DNA from: Cyanoderma ruficeps
Lineage: Eukaryota > Chordata > Aves > Passeriformes > Timaliidae
Direction of reading: 5' to 3'
DNA: 64,000 nucleotides
Assembly (NCBI GenBank): GCA_008694505.1
Contig: VZDJ01006028.1
Coordinates: 2,199,438-2,263,437, forward strand
Made by a program: the position numbers and the translations under genes. Positions 1 to 12,310 of this stretch are shown here, in pieces. Under the pieces are notes generated by a model. It was not told where the DNA came from. It made no database searches and worked only from the letters and a program-made list of their open reading frames with translations. Each line of letters starts with the position of its first letter. Within the stretch, counting starts at the first letter, position 1.

Positions 1-3000
1 TCCCTGTTGAGTCTCTATTTATGAGTTCCTTATTCCAAAAGAGGATTTGATTCACATTGTTCAATATTTAGGAGGTTCTTTCAAGACATGGAGGGAAATC
101 AGTTACCAGAAATGAGAAAAAATCCAAGTAATTCCAAAAGTATTTCTCTTTACAGCCACAATATATTAATGTAAAAGAAAATTTTAAAACTTTGCAAACT
201 TTTTCTTTAAAGAAATCTTGCTATTATTACTTTATAGACTACACTGCTTGGAAATGGGGGAAATTGTAGTTGGAAAATGCAGACATTTGCAACTTGTATT
301 GCAGTATGCACTGTTCTCAGATTCATAAAATATATATGATCAGATGTATTCTATATAATAATACTTCAAATTGGCAAATAGTTTGTATGAATTAAAGGAG
401 GCAAATGACTGAAAGATATTGTTTGTCTTGTCTGTTTTAAGAAAGCAATTAGTATCAATTACATTTGTACCCTTGCAGAGTGAGGGAGAATTTGAAAGAT
501 ATCTAAAAACAGTATACAGTAAAAACAATTGATGAAAAATATCATTAAGAAATCAATATGTAGAGGTTTCTTAGTCATGACTTTAATCTCTTAAGCACAT
601 AATAAATTAGTCACATTTTTAAGCACTCAACAGTTACAAAGAAGATCTGGAAATCTTCTGGAATTTTCTGTAACGTCTAAGGAAATATTTTCTACCAGAA
701 TTTATAGAAAACAGAATTTTATCCAGAATTTCTTAAAACTTTTTCAAACTCATTGCAAAAACTTCAGTTTCTCAGGTGCGTTCCAAAAGTCATAAAAACT
801 GTTGAGCAATCAGACAGTTAGAGATTGTAGGAAAACACAAAAATATCAAAAATTGTCGTTCCAAATGGACTACGACTTAACTATAGAACAATCATGTTGC
901 TCAAAGAAAATCTTTATTTTTCTCACTGCAGTTACTTCTTGTAAAGAAATCCTAATATAAAATATAAAAATAGGGGTACAAATATTTTAGAAAAATAAAT
1001 GAAAGATGTTATCAATACATATTAAGTTCTAAACAGAAGTAAAAGAACAGGCATTCTGATAGTTCAGCTGCAACTTCCTCAAAGTGACTTTTTTTTCTAG
1101 CATTATTTTCTCTTTCATTCTTCTTCACACTTTCACCTTTATCCTTCTCCTTTGATCCATCTTAACATTTTCTGTCCCAAAATGTTATTTTACCCTTTCT
1201 CTTCCTCATTCCTTTACCTCACCATTTTTTAAAAAAAACTTATTTCTCACTCTTACCAACAGTAAATCTGAGTTCAGGGTGTTCAAGTTGATTGATTTCC
1301 AAATGTGAAAGAATTAGAAAATTAAATTAAACAGCAGGTTTTTTACAGAATCATAACCAGGGCCTTTGTCAAATTATCTATAGAGAATGCAAACATACAC
1401 ACACACATGCACAAATAAACAAACAAACAACAACAACCAAAAAAACCCACCCCCCAAAAAAACAACAAAAAAAACCAACTGAAAAAAACCAAAACTGATA
1501 TCAAGGAATGCAACACTGAAACCAATGCATGCAGCACTAAAATTTGGAGGTTGGGAAAGGGAAGAACAGACTGGGGTTCCTTTTCTAACTTCCTCTTCTT
1601 TCCCCATCTGAAAGTTAAAAGAAAAAGACAATTTCTCACACTATTCAAAAGATTTATGAGCACAGTCTGGGGAGAGTTTCAGATGTGTTCCCCAGAGTCA
1701 CCATTGAAAATGTTCTTTTTCCCTGATGCTTTTGTTAGTTGCTCATGTTAGCTGTGCGTGCAGTTGGCTACACTCTGCTGGTCTCTGTACTCTCCCCGCA
1801 GGACAGTAAAGTTGGATGTCCAGCCTCAGTTTAGAAATGCTGAGAATTAGGCACCAAAATGTGAGACAGGGCATTCGGGGCACAGACTGGTGAAATAACA
1901 TAGATTTTGAAAATAGTGTTTCAAAATGCTTCAGACACAAGCTAAGGGTCTTACCTGTGTAAGATACAGATTTTGAAACTTACACACCACTGTTTTTGTT
2001 AGCTGGCTGAAAACAATTTTTTTTTGTGAATGTTAAAGAAACAAGTGATAGAAAAGTTGGGGAAGCTAGAACTCAGAAAACATTTTCTGGCGTGTTTCAT
2101 TCTGAAAATCTACCACTGCTATTTTAACTCTATTTTTACTATAAGCAGTAGTATAAAAGAAGATATTTATTTTTAGGAATTCAGCCTTACTGAATTATTG
2201 CCAGAATTATGTATGTTGGAGTTCAGCCTTATTTAATTTTTTTAGATTAAATTTAATGAGAAGGGATTGGTTTCTAGCAGCAACTCCACAGCTTATCTTG
2301 TGAAATTTATAAGTTAAAAAAAAAAAAAAGATCAAAAGAAAGTTCCCTGCATACAAATGTAATAGTCTCCTGTAAATCTGAAAATCATGGATTTTTTCAT
2401 AATATAAGTTACCTAGTCTGACTTAGCAAGCAGGGAATTTGATTTCTAAGAACATCTATCAAAGATTGGATCACTAACTAAGTTAATATACCCTTTGACA
2501 ATTAATAGATAACGTCCTTGTCTCATTAAAACAAAATTTTAGATTAAATATAGTGAATATAAATGTCAGAAGATTTACTTTTATAGAATTCATGAAGTTC
2601 CAGTCAGAGGGAAAAGACTTAGTTATTATTTTAAAATATGTCCAAAACTAATATTCCATTTTTTTGAGGTTTTTTGATGCTGTTTAAGTTTGCACAATAA
2701 AATAATCAAATAATAGATAATACTGTCTCAAGTGCAAATAATTTTTCAGCACACTTATTTTTAAAGAAAACTTTTGTCAGGTAGAATAAGCTGAAAAAAC
2801 CTGTTGAGATTATTCTAGAAGCTATATCAGCTGAGTCTATAGAAACAAAATGCTCATACATAACATAGTTTGAAAAAAACCTGTATGGATTTCAATGGAC
2901 ATTTGTTCTTTTTTTTTTCCTTAACCTTTTAATTTGAATATTGCCTAATCTTGCAAGAAGTTCATTACTTCTACACTTAATGAAATGTATTCAAGCACTG

Positions 3001-3855
3001 CCTGTGTATTCCTGCTATGTCCTGTTTGTGTAAGCCATCTTGCCTTTCAAAGTATCCCTATAGATAATGGAAGCTAGTGTTCTTTTGAAAAACAAAATAT
3101 TACAGAAGCACAGAAGTTCTTGGAGCCCAGTTAGAGGGAAGAGTGAATCTGATGGTTCTTAGAAAGAAAGGCAAAGTGTCTTATAACTGCTGCAGGTGCC
3201 TCACTTCAGCAATTTCTTGGAGGATGTACAGTTGCCTTTTAGAAAATGCTCCTAATTTGTTATGTCTTGGGCTTTGGTTGGGTTAACAGTTGTTCTCCTT
3301 TGTATCCACCTTTTTTTTTTTCCTCTTTGTTTTTCTTGATTGGGGCTGGGTTTAGTCATCTATTTCCTATAGAGTACAATCCTTAAGAAAACTTAATAAA
3401 TTTTCCCTATAATGTCCTTAAAAACAATGAGTTTCTCCTCTTTGGAGAGAAGCTTAAAAATAAGATCTTCTATTGACAACAAAGTTTATTTCAACATTAC
3501 TTTCCAGAACGTTCCAATATGCTCCCATCTCCATGGAATGTGAATTTTTTAAAATGGTTCCAAAAATACATGAAAGAAGATAATATTTTTGTTCTTGGCT
3601 TCTCTTACCTGCCACAAAGAACAGAACAGTGAAGGAGAGATCTATAATCAAATTCTGTCACTGAACACAAATTCAAAATATTTCAAGGAGAAAGGTTCTG
3701 CAGAAGGAACTTTCATGGAGGCGATAGAATGTGAAGAGAGTCATCGAGGGAACTAGACTTCTAAGGGAGCTAAGAAGTTGAGATCTCAAGGTAATGCTGT
3801 AATGTGCAAAAGCCCAAGTGAAAATCATGCTCACAGGATTCTGATAAATTACTAG
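1..3855. other. AT-rich stretch without recognisable gene
   Basis: I see no gene, exon or retroelement that I can name here. The longest frame (reverse strand, 1343-1663) is a translation of a low-complexity A/C-rich run at about 1391-1485 (CA repeats, then AAC and A/C homopolymer) and is low-complexity in sequence. Short homopolymers occur at 2315-2328 (A) and 3311-3320 (T). Old, unrecognised repeats cannot be excluded by eye. Confidence 0.6.
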
Positions 3856-4424
3856 GTATTTGTGGTGGTTTGAAAGTAAAACAAGTGAGAGGCTCCAAGT
3901 CAGAAATACAATTTATGAAGAAGAAAGGAAAAAAAAAGTAGAATAAAATAAAATAAATGAAATAAATGCAATAATACAGAAGACCACTGGCAGAGTCAGA
4001 ATACAACCAGAGCAGGGTGATGGAAGCAGTCCAGATGAGGTGGTCTTCCTGAAGAAGTGATCCTGTAGAAAGGTCTGGTAGCTCTGGTCCTCTTGAAATC
4101 CAGTGGGTAAGGGCTGCTTGTACTGTCCCCAAATCCCAGATTGTATCCAGGTGAGAATGCTTGGTTCCTTCCCCTGGGTGGAGCATCTCACAATGGGATG
4201 ATGAGTCATACAGGAGAGTCTTTGATGGCCCATTAGCGAGAGATTGCTCCCGGAGGCAGTTATCTGTGAGTCATACAGCAAGGCATCTGATGGGCCATTA
4301 ACAGAAGATAGTCCAGGGGGAGGGGGTCTGGGAAAACACTGCTCCAACAATTGGATTCAACAGTTCATGAAGATGGTGATAGAATACTTTGTAGACCTCC
4401 TATACTACAACACAGGACAGTATT
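3856..4424 (-). mobile_element. Solo LTR, ERVL-type, with 5-bp target duplication
   Basis: An endogenous retrovirus LTR in reverse orientation, 559 bp (3861-4419), flanked on both sides by a perfect GTATT (3856-3860 and 4420-4424). On the reverse strand it begins TGTCCTGTG and ends CAAACCACCACA, the usual TG...CA termini. A 5-bp duplication is typical of ERVL-like elements. The sequence resembles a solo LTR family common in songbirds. It contains a 65-bp internal direct repeat (GAGTCATACAG at 4203 and 4268; GATGGCCCATTA and GATGGGCCATTA at 4224 and 4289). Two long reverse-strand open frames (3770-4186, 3913-4350) lie across it and are LTR sequence, not genes. No internal retroviral region is attached, so the provirus was reduced by LTR-LTR recombination. 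Confidence 0.85.
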
Positions 4425-4699
4425 GCTGACTACAAGACAGTAATGAGTAGGCAGCTGCAGGATTTAGAATGCAGTATATGTGCTTAATACATTTTCTTTT
4501 TTCATCTCTGGTTTACTATGTTTGAGAGATGGTTGAAAGAACTGGTGCTCTAGTAATCCCCAAGACCACACCTTCCTGACACAATCAAGTTTATTTCCCA
4601 TAAACTCAGGACTACTGAGACAAGGAGTATGCCACCGGTCTTTGTTTGGTGCAAGTACAAATTTTTCAATATTATTAGGCTTGTGGAATTGTGGAAAGC

Positions 4700-5410
4700 T
4701 GATCTATAGAACCTATAGACTAATTTTTGTTTTTAATGTATGTATAGAAGCAATTTCTTTTGTCTTTTATAGCAATAAACATATTAAGTTCTAGCTGAGC
4801 TTTTACCCTTTTAATTTTCTCCCTGCATAAATTTATTATATCTTTGTCATCATCCTGACTTGTCTGTCCCTTCTTCCACAGGGTGCAAACTTTCCCTTTT
4901 CTCCAGAGTTCCAGCCAAAACTCTCTGTTCATCCAGGCTGGTCTTCTTTCCTGTCAACCCATTTTTCAGCACATGGGTGATGGCTTGTTTTTGCCTCCAT
5001 AAGATTCCCTTCTTGAAGAATGCCCAGATTTTGTACTCTTCTGCCCTTCAGGACTGTCTCTCAAGGGACTTTCTCACCCAGTCCCCTAGCAGGCCAAAAT
5101 CTGCCTCATGGGAATCCAAGGTAGCTGTGTGCTGGCCTCCTTCTCTAGATCCCTGAGAACCAAAAACTCCTAACGTTTCATGACCAGAATGCCCAAGACT
5201 GCCTCCAAGCACCATGTCACCCACCAGTCCTCTGTAAACAGATTCAACAGAGTGTCTCCCCTTGCTGGCTCCCTCACCAGCTGTGTCATCTTTCCACAGG
5301 CAGAAAAGCTCTCATTCTTATGTGATCATTTTTGGGCACTTCCATGATTACCCTTGCATCTTTCCTGCCACATGTCGGGTTCTATCACATCATAGAACAT
5401 TATAGCTGCT
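4700..5410 (-). mobile_element. CR1 LINE fragment, ORF2 linker region, decayed
   Basis: Reverse-strand translation resembles the part of CR1 ORF2 between the endonuclease and the reverse transcriptase. The best-kept block is 4720-4932, with the landmarks MNREFWLELWRKGKV, LWKKGQ, CREKIKR and KAQLELN followed by KDKRNCFYTYI. Upstream (5250-4935) the endonuclease C-terminal part is recognisable only by switching frames: a LFTEDWWV-like start, a GHS block and a final RRPAW motif. Several stops and frameshifts break it. Neither the CR1 3' tail nor the RT domain is present, so this is an internal piece of an old 5'-truncated copy that was later cut or deleted. Confidence 0.8.
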
Positions 5411-5948
5411 GCTTAGCTGGTATGACAACAAACAAATTTATGTTTTACTCTGTGATGTGATATGACATTGTCTGATGAGATCCCAGAACACTTAAAATAA
5501 CCCTTGCTAGGATTTATAACCTCTCTTACTGAGTGATATTTCATTTCAGCAGGGGATTCCACCTAATATATCTTCTTGAAATATGTTTGTGGAATTAAAG
5601 ACATGTTGAAAATTAATTGATAGTATTTTTAAGGCAAACAAATTATGTTAGTCTTAACTACAAATATGATAAACAATTTTCTCTTACAAATGTGTCTACA
5701 TAAAATGCTTTATCTACAAATTGGTATCTTCCTAAAGCTCCTCTTTCTCTAATCTTATAGATTTTTCTGCTGTCATTATCTCTGCTAGGTCAGGCTAGGG
5801 TCCTAGGATCTCTAGGAAAGTCATAGAGCTAGCCCCCCCCAACAGATTTCTGGGTGTAGGAGGAAGAAGAAATTGGTCAGGAATAGAAAGCATGTGTTCA
5901 GTAGGCATCAGTCATATGTGGTCAACCTGGTTTCCTTCTGGGATAATA
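5411..5948. other. No recognisable feature
   Basis: AT-rich DNA between a CR1 piece and an LTR. It has a C8 homopolymer at about 5833-5840. I see no gene or named repeat. Confidence 0.5.
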
Positions 5949-7330
5949 TGGTGGGTTTGACCCTAGCTGGCTGCCCTACCCAGCCACTGCTCTCTCACTC
6001 CCCATCAATGTGAGGAAAGGACAAGAAGATGTAAAAACTCATGGGCTGAGATAAAGACAGGGAGATCAATTACTGTCATGATTGAGGGAAGATTACTGAA
6101 TTTACTACCAATTTATAACAGAGTAGGACAGTGAGAAAATAAAGACAAACCTAAAAATACTTTCTCCATATACCAACCTTATCCTCAAGCTCAATGTCAT
6201 CCGTTCACTCTTCTACCTCCTCCTGCTCTCATCATTTCAGGGAGTTGGGAATGGGGATTGTGGTCTCTTCAGAACATTTCATCTCTCCTCCTCCTTCCTC
6301 CTTAGGCTGTTCGTTTTCTCTTTCTCTTGTTGGGAAAGATGGGACACGAAAACTTACAAGTATGATTGACTGGCAAGAGATGCTGAGAATATAAAACCTA
6401 TGAATGAAACAGAAATGAAAGCCAGCTTTGAGATGTGATCAAGGCAGGCAGGAAGACAGTGATTGTAACAAACAATGGGACACTAAGGGACCCAAGGGTG
6501 CAGCCCCACTCCATCCTGCCAAGGTATCAGGGAAAAAAAGATAAGAAGATAGCCTTTAAAGTTTAGAATACAGAGTGATATGGTAATACAGCAGTTTTCA
6601 TAGGCTGTATGCAAAGTCTGTAGGTTTTGTATCTCACGTCGGTTGGTCACTGTAAATTAGAATATTCAACACAAAAGGAGATATAATGTATTGTAACAAC
6701 GTTCCTCTCTTACCTCACCTCTCTCACCTGGCCCACTTCCCTTACCTCGCTTACCCCTGCCACCTTCTCTCTGTCTCTCTCTCTCTCTCTTCAATCTCTT
6801 TGGGATTTCCTTTCAGACGAGGCTGGTGGCTGAAGGCAAGGGCCTTTTTACCCATGACCCTTGCAATAAGACCACGTGTTCTCTCAAGAGTGTCTCAGGT
6901 CTGCAGAGTTCCCTCTCTCTGCCGTCCACGGATGGTCCTACAATCCCTCCCATGGGAGACAGTTTTTCATTAACTGCTCCAACAGGAATCCTTTCTGTGG
7001 AGTACGGTCCCCCAGAAACAGACCATTTCAATGTCAGTCCTCCACAGCTTGTGCCAAGAAAACTGCTCCTGTGAGGGTTTCTCTGCACAGGATGCACTTC
7101 CTGTTGGGAATCTAGTTGTGCTTGAGTTCTCCAAGGGCTGCACCTTCCTTCAGGATGTATCCACCCGATGCAGCATGTGGTTCTCCATGAGATGCAGGGT
7201 GAATTTGTGCTCCACTGTGGTTGTCCATGGGCTGCAGATAGAGAAAGTGCATCACCATGGTCTCCCTCATGGGCTGCAGGGGAATCTGTGCCCCAGGCAG
7301 GCCAGTCTCTGCACCAGCAGCACATAGGAA
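5949..7330 (-). mobile_element. 5'-truncated ERVL-type LTR with an inserted segment
   Basis: Reverse-orientation LTR. Its 3' end is near 5949, where the plus strand reads TGGTGGGTTTGACCC, matching the GGGTCAAACC...CA end of ERVL-type songbird LTRs. On the reverse strand the body shows the family's alternating CTGCAGCCCATG and GGAG blocks (7330-6700), a (CT)n run at about 6766-6791, then a pyrimidine-rich tail (6370-5949). The first few hundred bases of the family (compare the LTR at 57884) are absent, so the copy is truncated near 7330. About 310 bp at roughly 6372-6690 do not fit the family pattern and are probably an insertion. A 191-codon reverse frame (6813-7388) is an artefact of this GC-richer repeat. 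Confidence 0.7.
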
Positions 7331-7403
7331 GACTAGAAGCATAAATGAGAAGGAGATATTGAGATATAGTATAAAGATTTTTTTTCATCTTGAAGATAGT
7401 AAA

Positions 7404-7462
7404 GCCTTGGAACAGGTTGTGAGGTCATGTAGTCTCTGGCCTCAGAGGTTTTCAAGACTTTT
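7404..7462 (+). mobile_element. Tiny CR1 relic (possible)
   Basis: The stretch CCTTGGAACAGGTTG followed by GAGGTTTTCAAGACT matches, with a gap, the CR1 block just downstream of ORF2. It is too short for certainty. It could be the 5' part of the CR1 that starts near 7665, separated by unrelated sequence. Confidence 0.4.
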
Positions 7463-7664
7463 TTTACAATACGTGCTTATCCCTTCATAGAAAAATTAAG
7501 AAAGTGAAGAATTGTCTTCTTTTCTTTGGTTTCTTTTTCTTCCTGTATTCATATGTAGATATCTCCTGAAAGACTGTGGGATTTTTTTTCCCCTGGTAGA
7601 CAACAGAAGCAACCATCACTGACTGTGACTTAAATCAGAGTGTAGTTCAGATTATGGAGAATTC

Positions 7665-7956
7665 AATGTCTTTTCAATACCTAAAGGGGTGTTAGGAAAG
7701 TCAGGAAAATACTTTTTTAAGGTCTGTGGTGAAAAAACAAGGGGCAATGATTTCAAATGGAAAGACGGTAGATTCAGACATAAGGAAGACATTTTTTTAA
7801 AATGTGGGTGGTGAGACTCCAGAAAGGATTGTTCAGGGAAGTTGTGGATATCCAGAGAAACATGTCCCTGCCCTTGGAAGAGGGGTTGGACTAGATGATC
7901 CATCTTTGAAGGTCCCTTCCAGCCTAAACTATTTTATGATTCTGTGATTCTATGAA
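7665..7956 (+). mobile_element. CR1 LINE 3' end
   Basis: Forward CR1 tail. It reads from a TTTCAATACCTAAAGG block through GGTGGTGAGACTCC and GGTTGGACTAGATGATCC to the terminal octamer repeats TTCTGTGATTCTATGA. CR1 copies are normally 5'-truncated and end in such octamers, not in poly(A). The coding C-terminus is interrupted (extra T runs at 7712 and 7791). Confidence 0.9.
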
Positions 7957-10548
7957 TGTCACATCATCAGAACCCTTTAGAAAACAGGATCATGAAATTC
8001 AGTGTTTTATGGTGCAGGTTCCACACACATGATGAAAATCAAATTTTTACTTGGAATGTATGGCTAGAGTTCTCAGATTCTACTTTGTTCATTTTCTGTG
8101 CATCCTTTAAAATATAGCTGTCATTCAAGCAGGTTTATTGCATAGTAGATACATATTTCTGAGGGTAGAGAAGGGTTGACCACATTTTTTTCCTACTTTC
8201 ATTATGCTTGATGTTTATGATTACAAACTTTTTTACCTTTTTTTCTCTCTCCTCCTTAGTTTTAGTACCCTGCATATATTTATTTATATATTCATTGTCA
8301 TTCCACTAACATGCTTAGACTGCTTTCCAGATAATTAACATAAGAAATAAATTTGGAAAATGAAATACCTTCGATATTGCTAGATATTTATGGGCATTCA
8401 ACCATTCTTAATGCAGACTCAGCAATCTTAACAAATTCTGGTTGCTTCAGATGTTTTCAAACACAAAGGAGTGGAGAATGTTGTACACTGGAAGTGATGT
8501 TTGGACATTCCTTTTTTTCACTTTCTTTAATCAGAAGTTTTAAAAATAAACATGCTGAGAATTATCTAATAATGCTATTTGAAATCCTGACGCACCTGAA
8601 GTCACTGCTAAGTCTTCCCCATGAGCAGCTATGAGATCAATGAAAGGACACTATAACAAAATCACCTTTTTAATATTTGGGAGAAGTAACCTCTGTGTTT
8701 CTGTCTTACAAGCTGATGTCTCAGTGAAAAAAAAAAAAACAGTGAAGCTTGTTTATCTGTGTAAAGATCTGAGAAATGCCACATTAATATCTCTACGGAA
8801 TTTTACAGTTTTAACACACCTTATCAATCCAGCACGTAGACTTCTTTGAAGCTCACTGACAGTATTAAAGTTATTGAAATTCAAGTTGATAGGTATACGT
8901 TTCTCATTGAAAAACAAAACACTGTCATTAAGTTTCTTCATGCCTTACAGCTGAAGGTAAAGCACAAATATCTTAATTTGTCTGATTAAGATTTGCGTGA
9001 AACATTAGATGTCTGTAAGGAGCTATGGCTTCATCCAAAGAAGTAAGTTGGATTCATTCTGTTGATTTCATTGACATTAGATAAGACCTTCAATGTACTT
9101 ATGCTATTCTCTTAAAATAGAGATGCAGTATGTAAGGGCATCTCTATGTCAGACAGAAAAATACCTTTGAGTAATCATGTGAGCACTGAGCTAATATGTT
9201 CCAAAACAATTTGGCTTGATTGCATCATTTCATAGAAAAATGTCTAATGTTTCAGGGAATGATGAAAGATATTATGCACTAAAGCAGAAGAAAATAAGTT
9301 GTGAAGAGTATTTGATATTCCTGCTACATACTTATTTCTGAAAATGTAGTAAACTCTTCAGTTTCAGTATGTTAAAAGCTATCTTTCAATATTTTCTGTA
9401 GAAATAGATATGCCAATAATAACTAATATCTTGCCATCATTTTAAATTTCCCTTTATCATTCAGCTGATGTATTTTGTATAATCCATTCCAAAAATAAAA
9501 TAAGGTTCTGCTGAAATATGATAAATATATTAAAGGTCTTATTGCAAGGTTGGATTTCTGCTTATTTATTGAGCAAAATGTCCAACATCCAAAGCATTAA
9601 ATGTGGTAAGACATGTATAATTAGATTAAAGAATCTCAGTGGATGATATGTATCACATGCATCTCATGTTCAAGGGCGTTTTGTCATTAGTAGGATTTGT
9701 ATCGAAGTTCTCTGGCTTTTTTTTTCCTTGTAGTTTTTGCTTACTGTTCTGATGCTAGATTTTACTTCCAATGATTTGTTTTCTTGTAATGATGTTATTT
9801 CAAATCTAATAGACTTGAAAACACACAGAACTAAATAACTAAATACTGTGAATCTTATTTTCAAAATGTGAATGGACAAACGTGGATGAAAATGAACCAC
9901 TAGATAATCTTATTAATGATTTGTTTGGTATTTGGCTATATGCATACTTCCAGTCATCCTGGAAGGACAGCTATGAGGGTAAAGCTCACCTTTTACCCAT
10001 GAATTTATGTGTGTGCGTGTGTACACATATGTATCGTACACACACAGCTGTACATGGTTCTGGAAATTGGGATTGAGAATTATTGGGAGTGATATTTCAC
10101 TGCAGTGTCTATGCTCTTTCAAATGGGATCAAGGAAATTTCCAAATTATCCAACAACATTAATTCTTTTAAAAAAATTTCTTTAGGAGGAACTCTGAACA
10201 GCATTCTTATAATTTATTTACTTTACCCATTTACAAGATACCTTGAAAGATTATTTAATGTTACTTCAGGTAACCATCAGTATTCAAATATTACCTACAG
10301 TGTAATTTTACAGAATTGTAGAAATTTTGACATCCTATAACAGACAGAACTATTTATTTACAGCAAAGTAAAGATACTTGAGGAATGATCAATGACAAAC
10401 TATTTAGTGATAAATACGCTTAAAAGCCAGGGTCTGAGACATCAGAGCACAAAAAAATGCATGGCTCCAGTGTGGAAATATTTAAACATAGAGGGTGCAG
10501 CTAAGTATAGAAAGCACGAAAGCCTATGGCACTGTTTTGAATAACAAT
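7957..10548. other. AT-rich stretch without recognisable gene
   Basis: No gene or named mobile element seen. A short TG/CA inverted repeat lies at 10006-10046. The open frames here (for example 8353-8634 forward) resemble no family I know and have AT-biased, chance-like composition. Confidence 0.6.
10006..10046. repeat. TG/CA microsatellite with inverted halves
   Basis: An imperfect (TG)n run is followed 11 bases later by an (AC)n run. GTGTGTAC at 10017-10024 is the reverse complement of GTACACAC at 10036-10043, so a short hairpin is possible. Confidence 0.7.
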
Positions 10549-10918
10549 CACAGATTCACAGGATCAAACAGGTTGGAAAAGACCTTTGAGATGATCAAGT
10601 CCAACCCATGGCCTAACACCACCTTGTCAACCAGACCATGGCACTGAGTGCCACATCCAGTCTTTTCTTAAACACCTGTAGACATGGTGACTCCACCATC
10701 TTCCTGGGCAGCCCTTTCCATACCCAACAATCCTTTCTGTGAAGAACTTCTTCATTTCTAATGCCCAACTTAAACCTCCTGTGGCACTTAAGGCTGTGTC
10801 CTCTTGTCCTGTCACTGGTTGCCGGGGAGAAAAGGCCGACCCCCACCTGGCTGCAACATCTTTCCAGGCAGTTGTAGAGAGAGCCTCCACTGTAAATTAA
10901 CAGCCTGAAAAATAGATG
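10549..10918 (-). mobile_element. CR1 LINE 3' end, reverse strand
   Basis: The plus strand shows CACAGGATCAAACAGGTTGG, AAGTCCAACCCATGG and CCTGGGCAGCCC, the reverse complement of the CR1 tail. On the reverse strand a frame stays open from about 10924 to 10613 and covers the C-terminal end of CR1 ORF2, including an SDRTRGH block and VFKKRLDVAL near the end. The terminal octamers are reduced to one degraded copy. This is one of the better-preserved CR1 tails in the window. Confidence 0.92.
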
Positions 10919-10933
10919 GTTCACCAGAATAAT

Positions 10934-11112
10934 GCAATCACAGAACCAGAATTTGAGGCTGGAAGGAGTATCAAGAGGTCACTTAATCTGATTCCCTACT
11001 CAAAGCAGGTCTAACCCAAGCAGGTTCCTAAGCACCTCCAATGGCAGAGATCCCACTAGCCCTGTCAGCAGCCTGCTACATAATTTTACCACTCTAATGG
11101 TTAAAAAAGAAA
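10934..11112 (-). mobile_element. Second CR1 LINE 3' end, reverse strand, older
   Basis: It starts with CAATCACAGAACCAGAATTT, then GAGGCTGGAAGGAG, TCAAAGCAGGTCTAACCC and CAGGTTCC, an older CR1 tail lying in the same direction 16 bp from the preceding one. It is more diverged and breaks off after the CCACTCTAATGG block. Confidence 0.8.
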
Positions 11113-12060
11113 CCACCACCAATCACAAAATCGTAATATGTGACATTTCCCACGTTTCCAGGAAATAATAATTTTTATGCCATTTGTGCTGCTTTTATTC
11201 TACTGTTTTGTGGGGGTTTTACTGTGGTAGTGTTAGAAAATCATGAATTTTTGTCATATCTGTGGCTCCAGTGAACTGGAATATGCCTCATTCATATTAA
11301 CTGAGATACATACAACATTGTCACTCAGACTCTTACCTAGCAACGTGTGACCTTTTAAAAGAATTTGAGTCATTTTTGAGTGTCACCAAAATGGCTTTCT
11401 CAAACTTAGTGGGCATTCTCACTCCCTTTCTTGACAGATTTTTAGACTATTTGCATTAGATAATGGGTTTTGATTTTATTTTTAATTGAATATTATTTTA
11501 AACAAATTATTCAGTTGCAAAGAAAAACAATTCTTTAATTAAACCTCCAGTAATGGTTAAGCAAATTTAACAATGTGTACATTTATGCTACAGAAAGGCT
11601 TTCTTCCAGTTTTTGCAAGTTTATTATTCTCTTTGGGAAAGACATTTCCTCAGCTAGTCACTCCAGGGGCAGCCCTCAGAAGCAGTTTGATCCATAGAAA
11701 CACAGGATTCTACAATGCATCCTCCCACTCCTGTGAGAAAAGTTATTTCTTACCCAATATTACTCCACAGATCAACAGTAAAAAAAAATTTGAAATATTC
11801 CCTTCTTATCTCTTGTCTTTCCTTGCCTTTACAAAGTGCAGCATACCTCCATTAAACTCAAGTATACACAGCTTGCACAAAATGATAAAGGAGATTTATT
11901 TTTTCATTATTTCAATTTACTGAAATATAAAAAAAAGAAAATCTGTGACCCTCATGGCACTGGGGACCTCAAACTCTAGTTGCCATTAGGGTTGGGATTC
12001 AGAGATCTTATACTTTCAGGGAAACTTGGTTCAAAATTTGTGGTGGAAGCAATGCTTACA
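11113..12060. other. No recognisable gene
   Basis: AT-rich DNA with a 116-codon forward frame (11573-11923) that resembles no family I know. From about 11940 the base composition becomes GC-richer, leading into the diverged tandem repeat that follows. Confidence 0.5.
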
Positions 12061-12310
12061 CAGTACTGTGCTACCCTTGGCATTCCCCTTCCATCTCCAG
12101 AGTCTCTGGTCGTTGAGTCTTTGTGGATCTCTGAACCCGAATCCTAGCTGTAATGCATCTTAGGGCTGTGGCAGGGTCCCCCAGATGAGAAAGGTCCTGA
12201 GACAGCAATCTTGGTGCAGTGCTCTGCTTCCTTTGGTGTGTCTACCCCAGTACAGAGTCCCTGGATCTGGAGGCCCTTCTGCTCCCTGAACCCTAACAAT
12301 AACCACAGCC
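12061..12310. repeat. Diverged two-copy tandem repeat, period about 156 bp
   Basis: The first unit begins CAGTACTGTGCTACCCTTGG at 12061 and the second CAGTGCTCTGCTTCCTTTGG at 12217. Both continue through an AGAGTC(T/C)CTGG block and a CTC(T/C)CTGAACCC block to a sequence around AGGGCT/AGCCCT. The preceding bases also align (AGCAATGCTTACA and AGCAATCTTGGTG). The units are roughly 70% alike by eye. The segment is GC-richer than its surroundings. I do not recognise the family. Confidence 0.6.

Noticed and set aside
340..528. Many short frames starting at TTG, CTG or similar
   Set aside because: They lack an ATG start and any homology I can see; non-ATG starts are not expected for nuclear vertebrate genes.
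1343..1663. 106-codon reverse frame with a hydrophobic run
   Set aside because: It translates an A/C-rich low-complexity tract, and its apparent membrane segment is a homopolymer effect.
3770..4350. Two long reverse frames of 138 and 145 codons
   Set aside because: Both overlap the LTR bounded by GTATT duplications, and their hydrophobic ends come from its A/T-rich tail.
6813..7388. 191-codon reverse open frame
   Set aside because: It lies mostly inside an ERVL-type LTR, with overlapping frames on the other strand and no recognisable domain. It follows from the stop-poor repeat.
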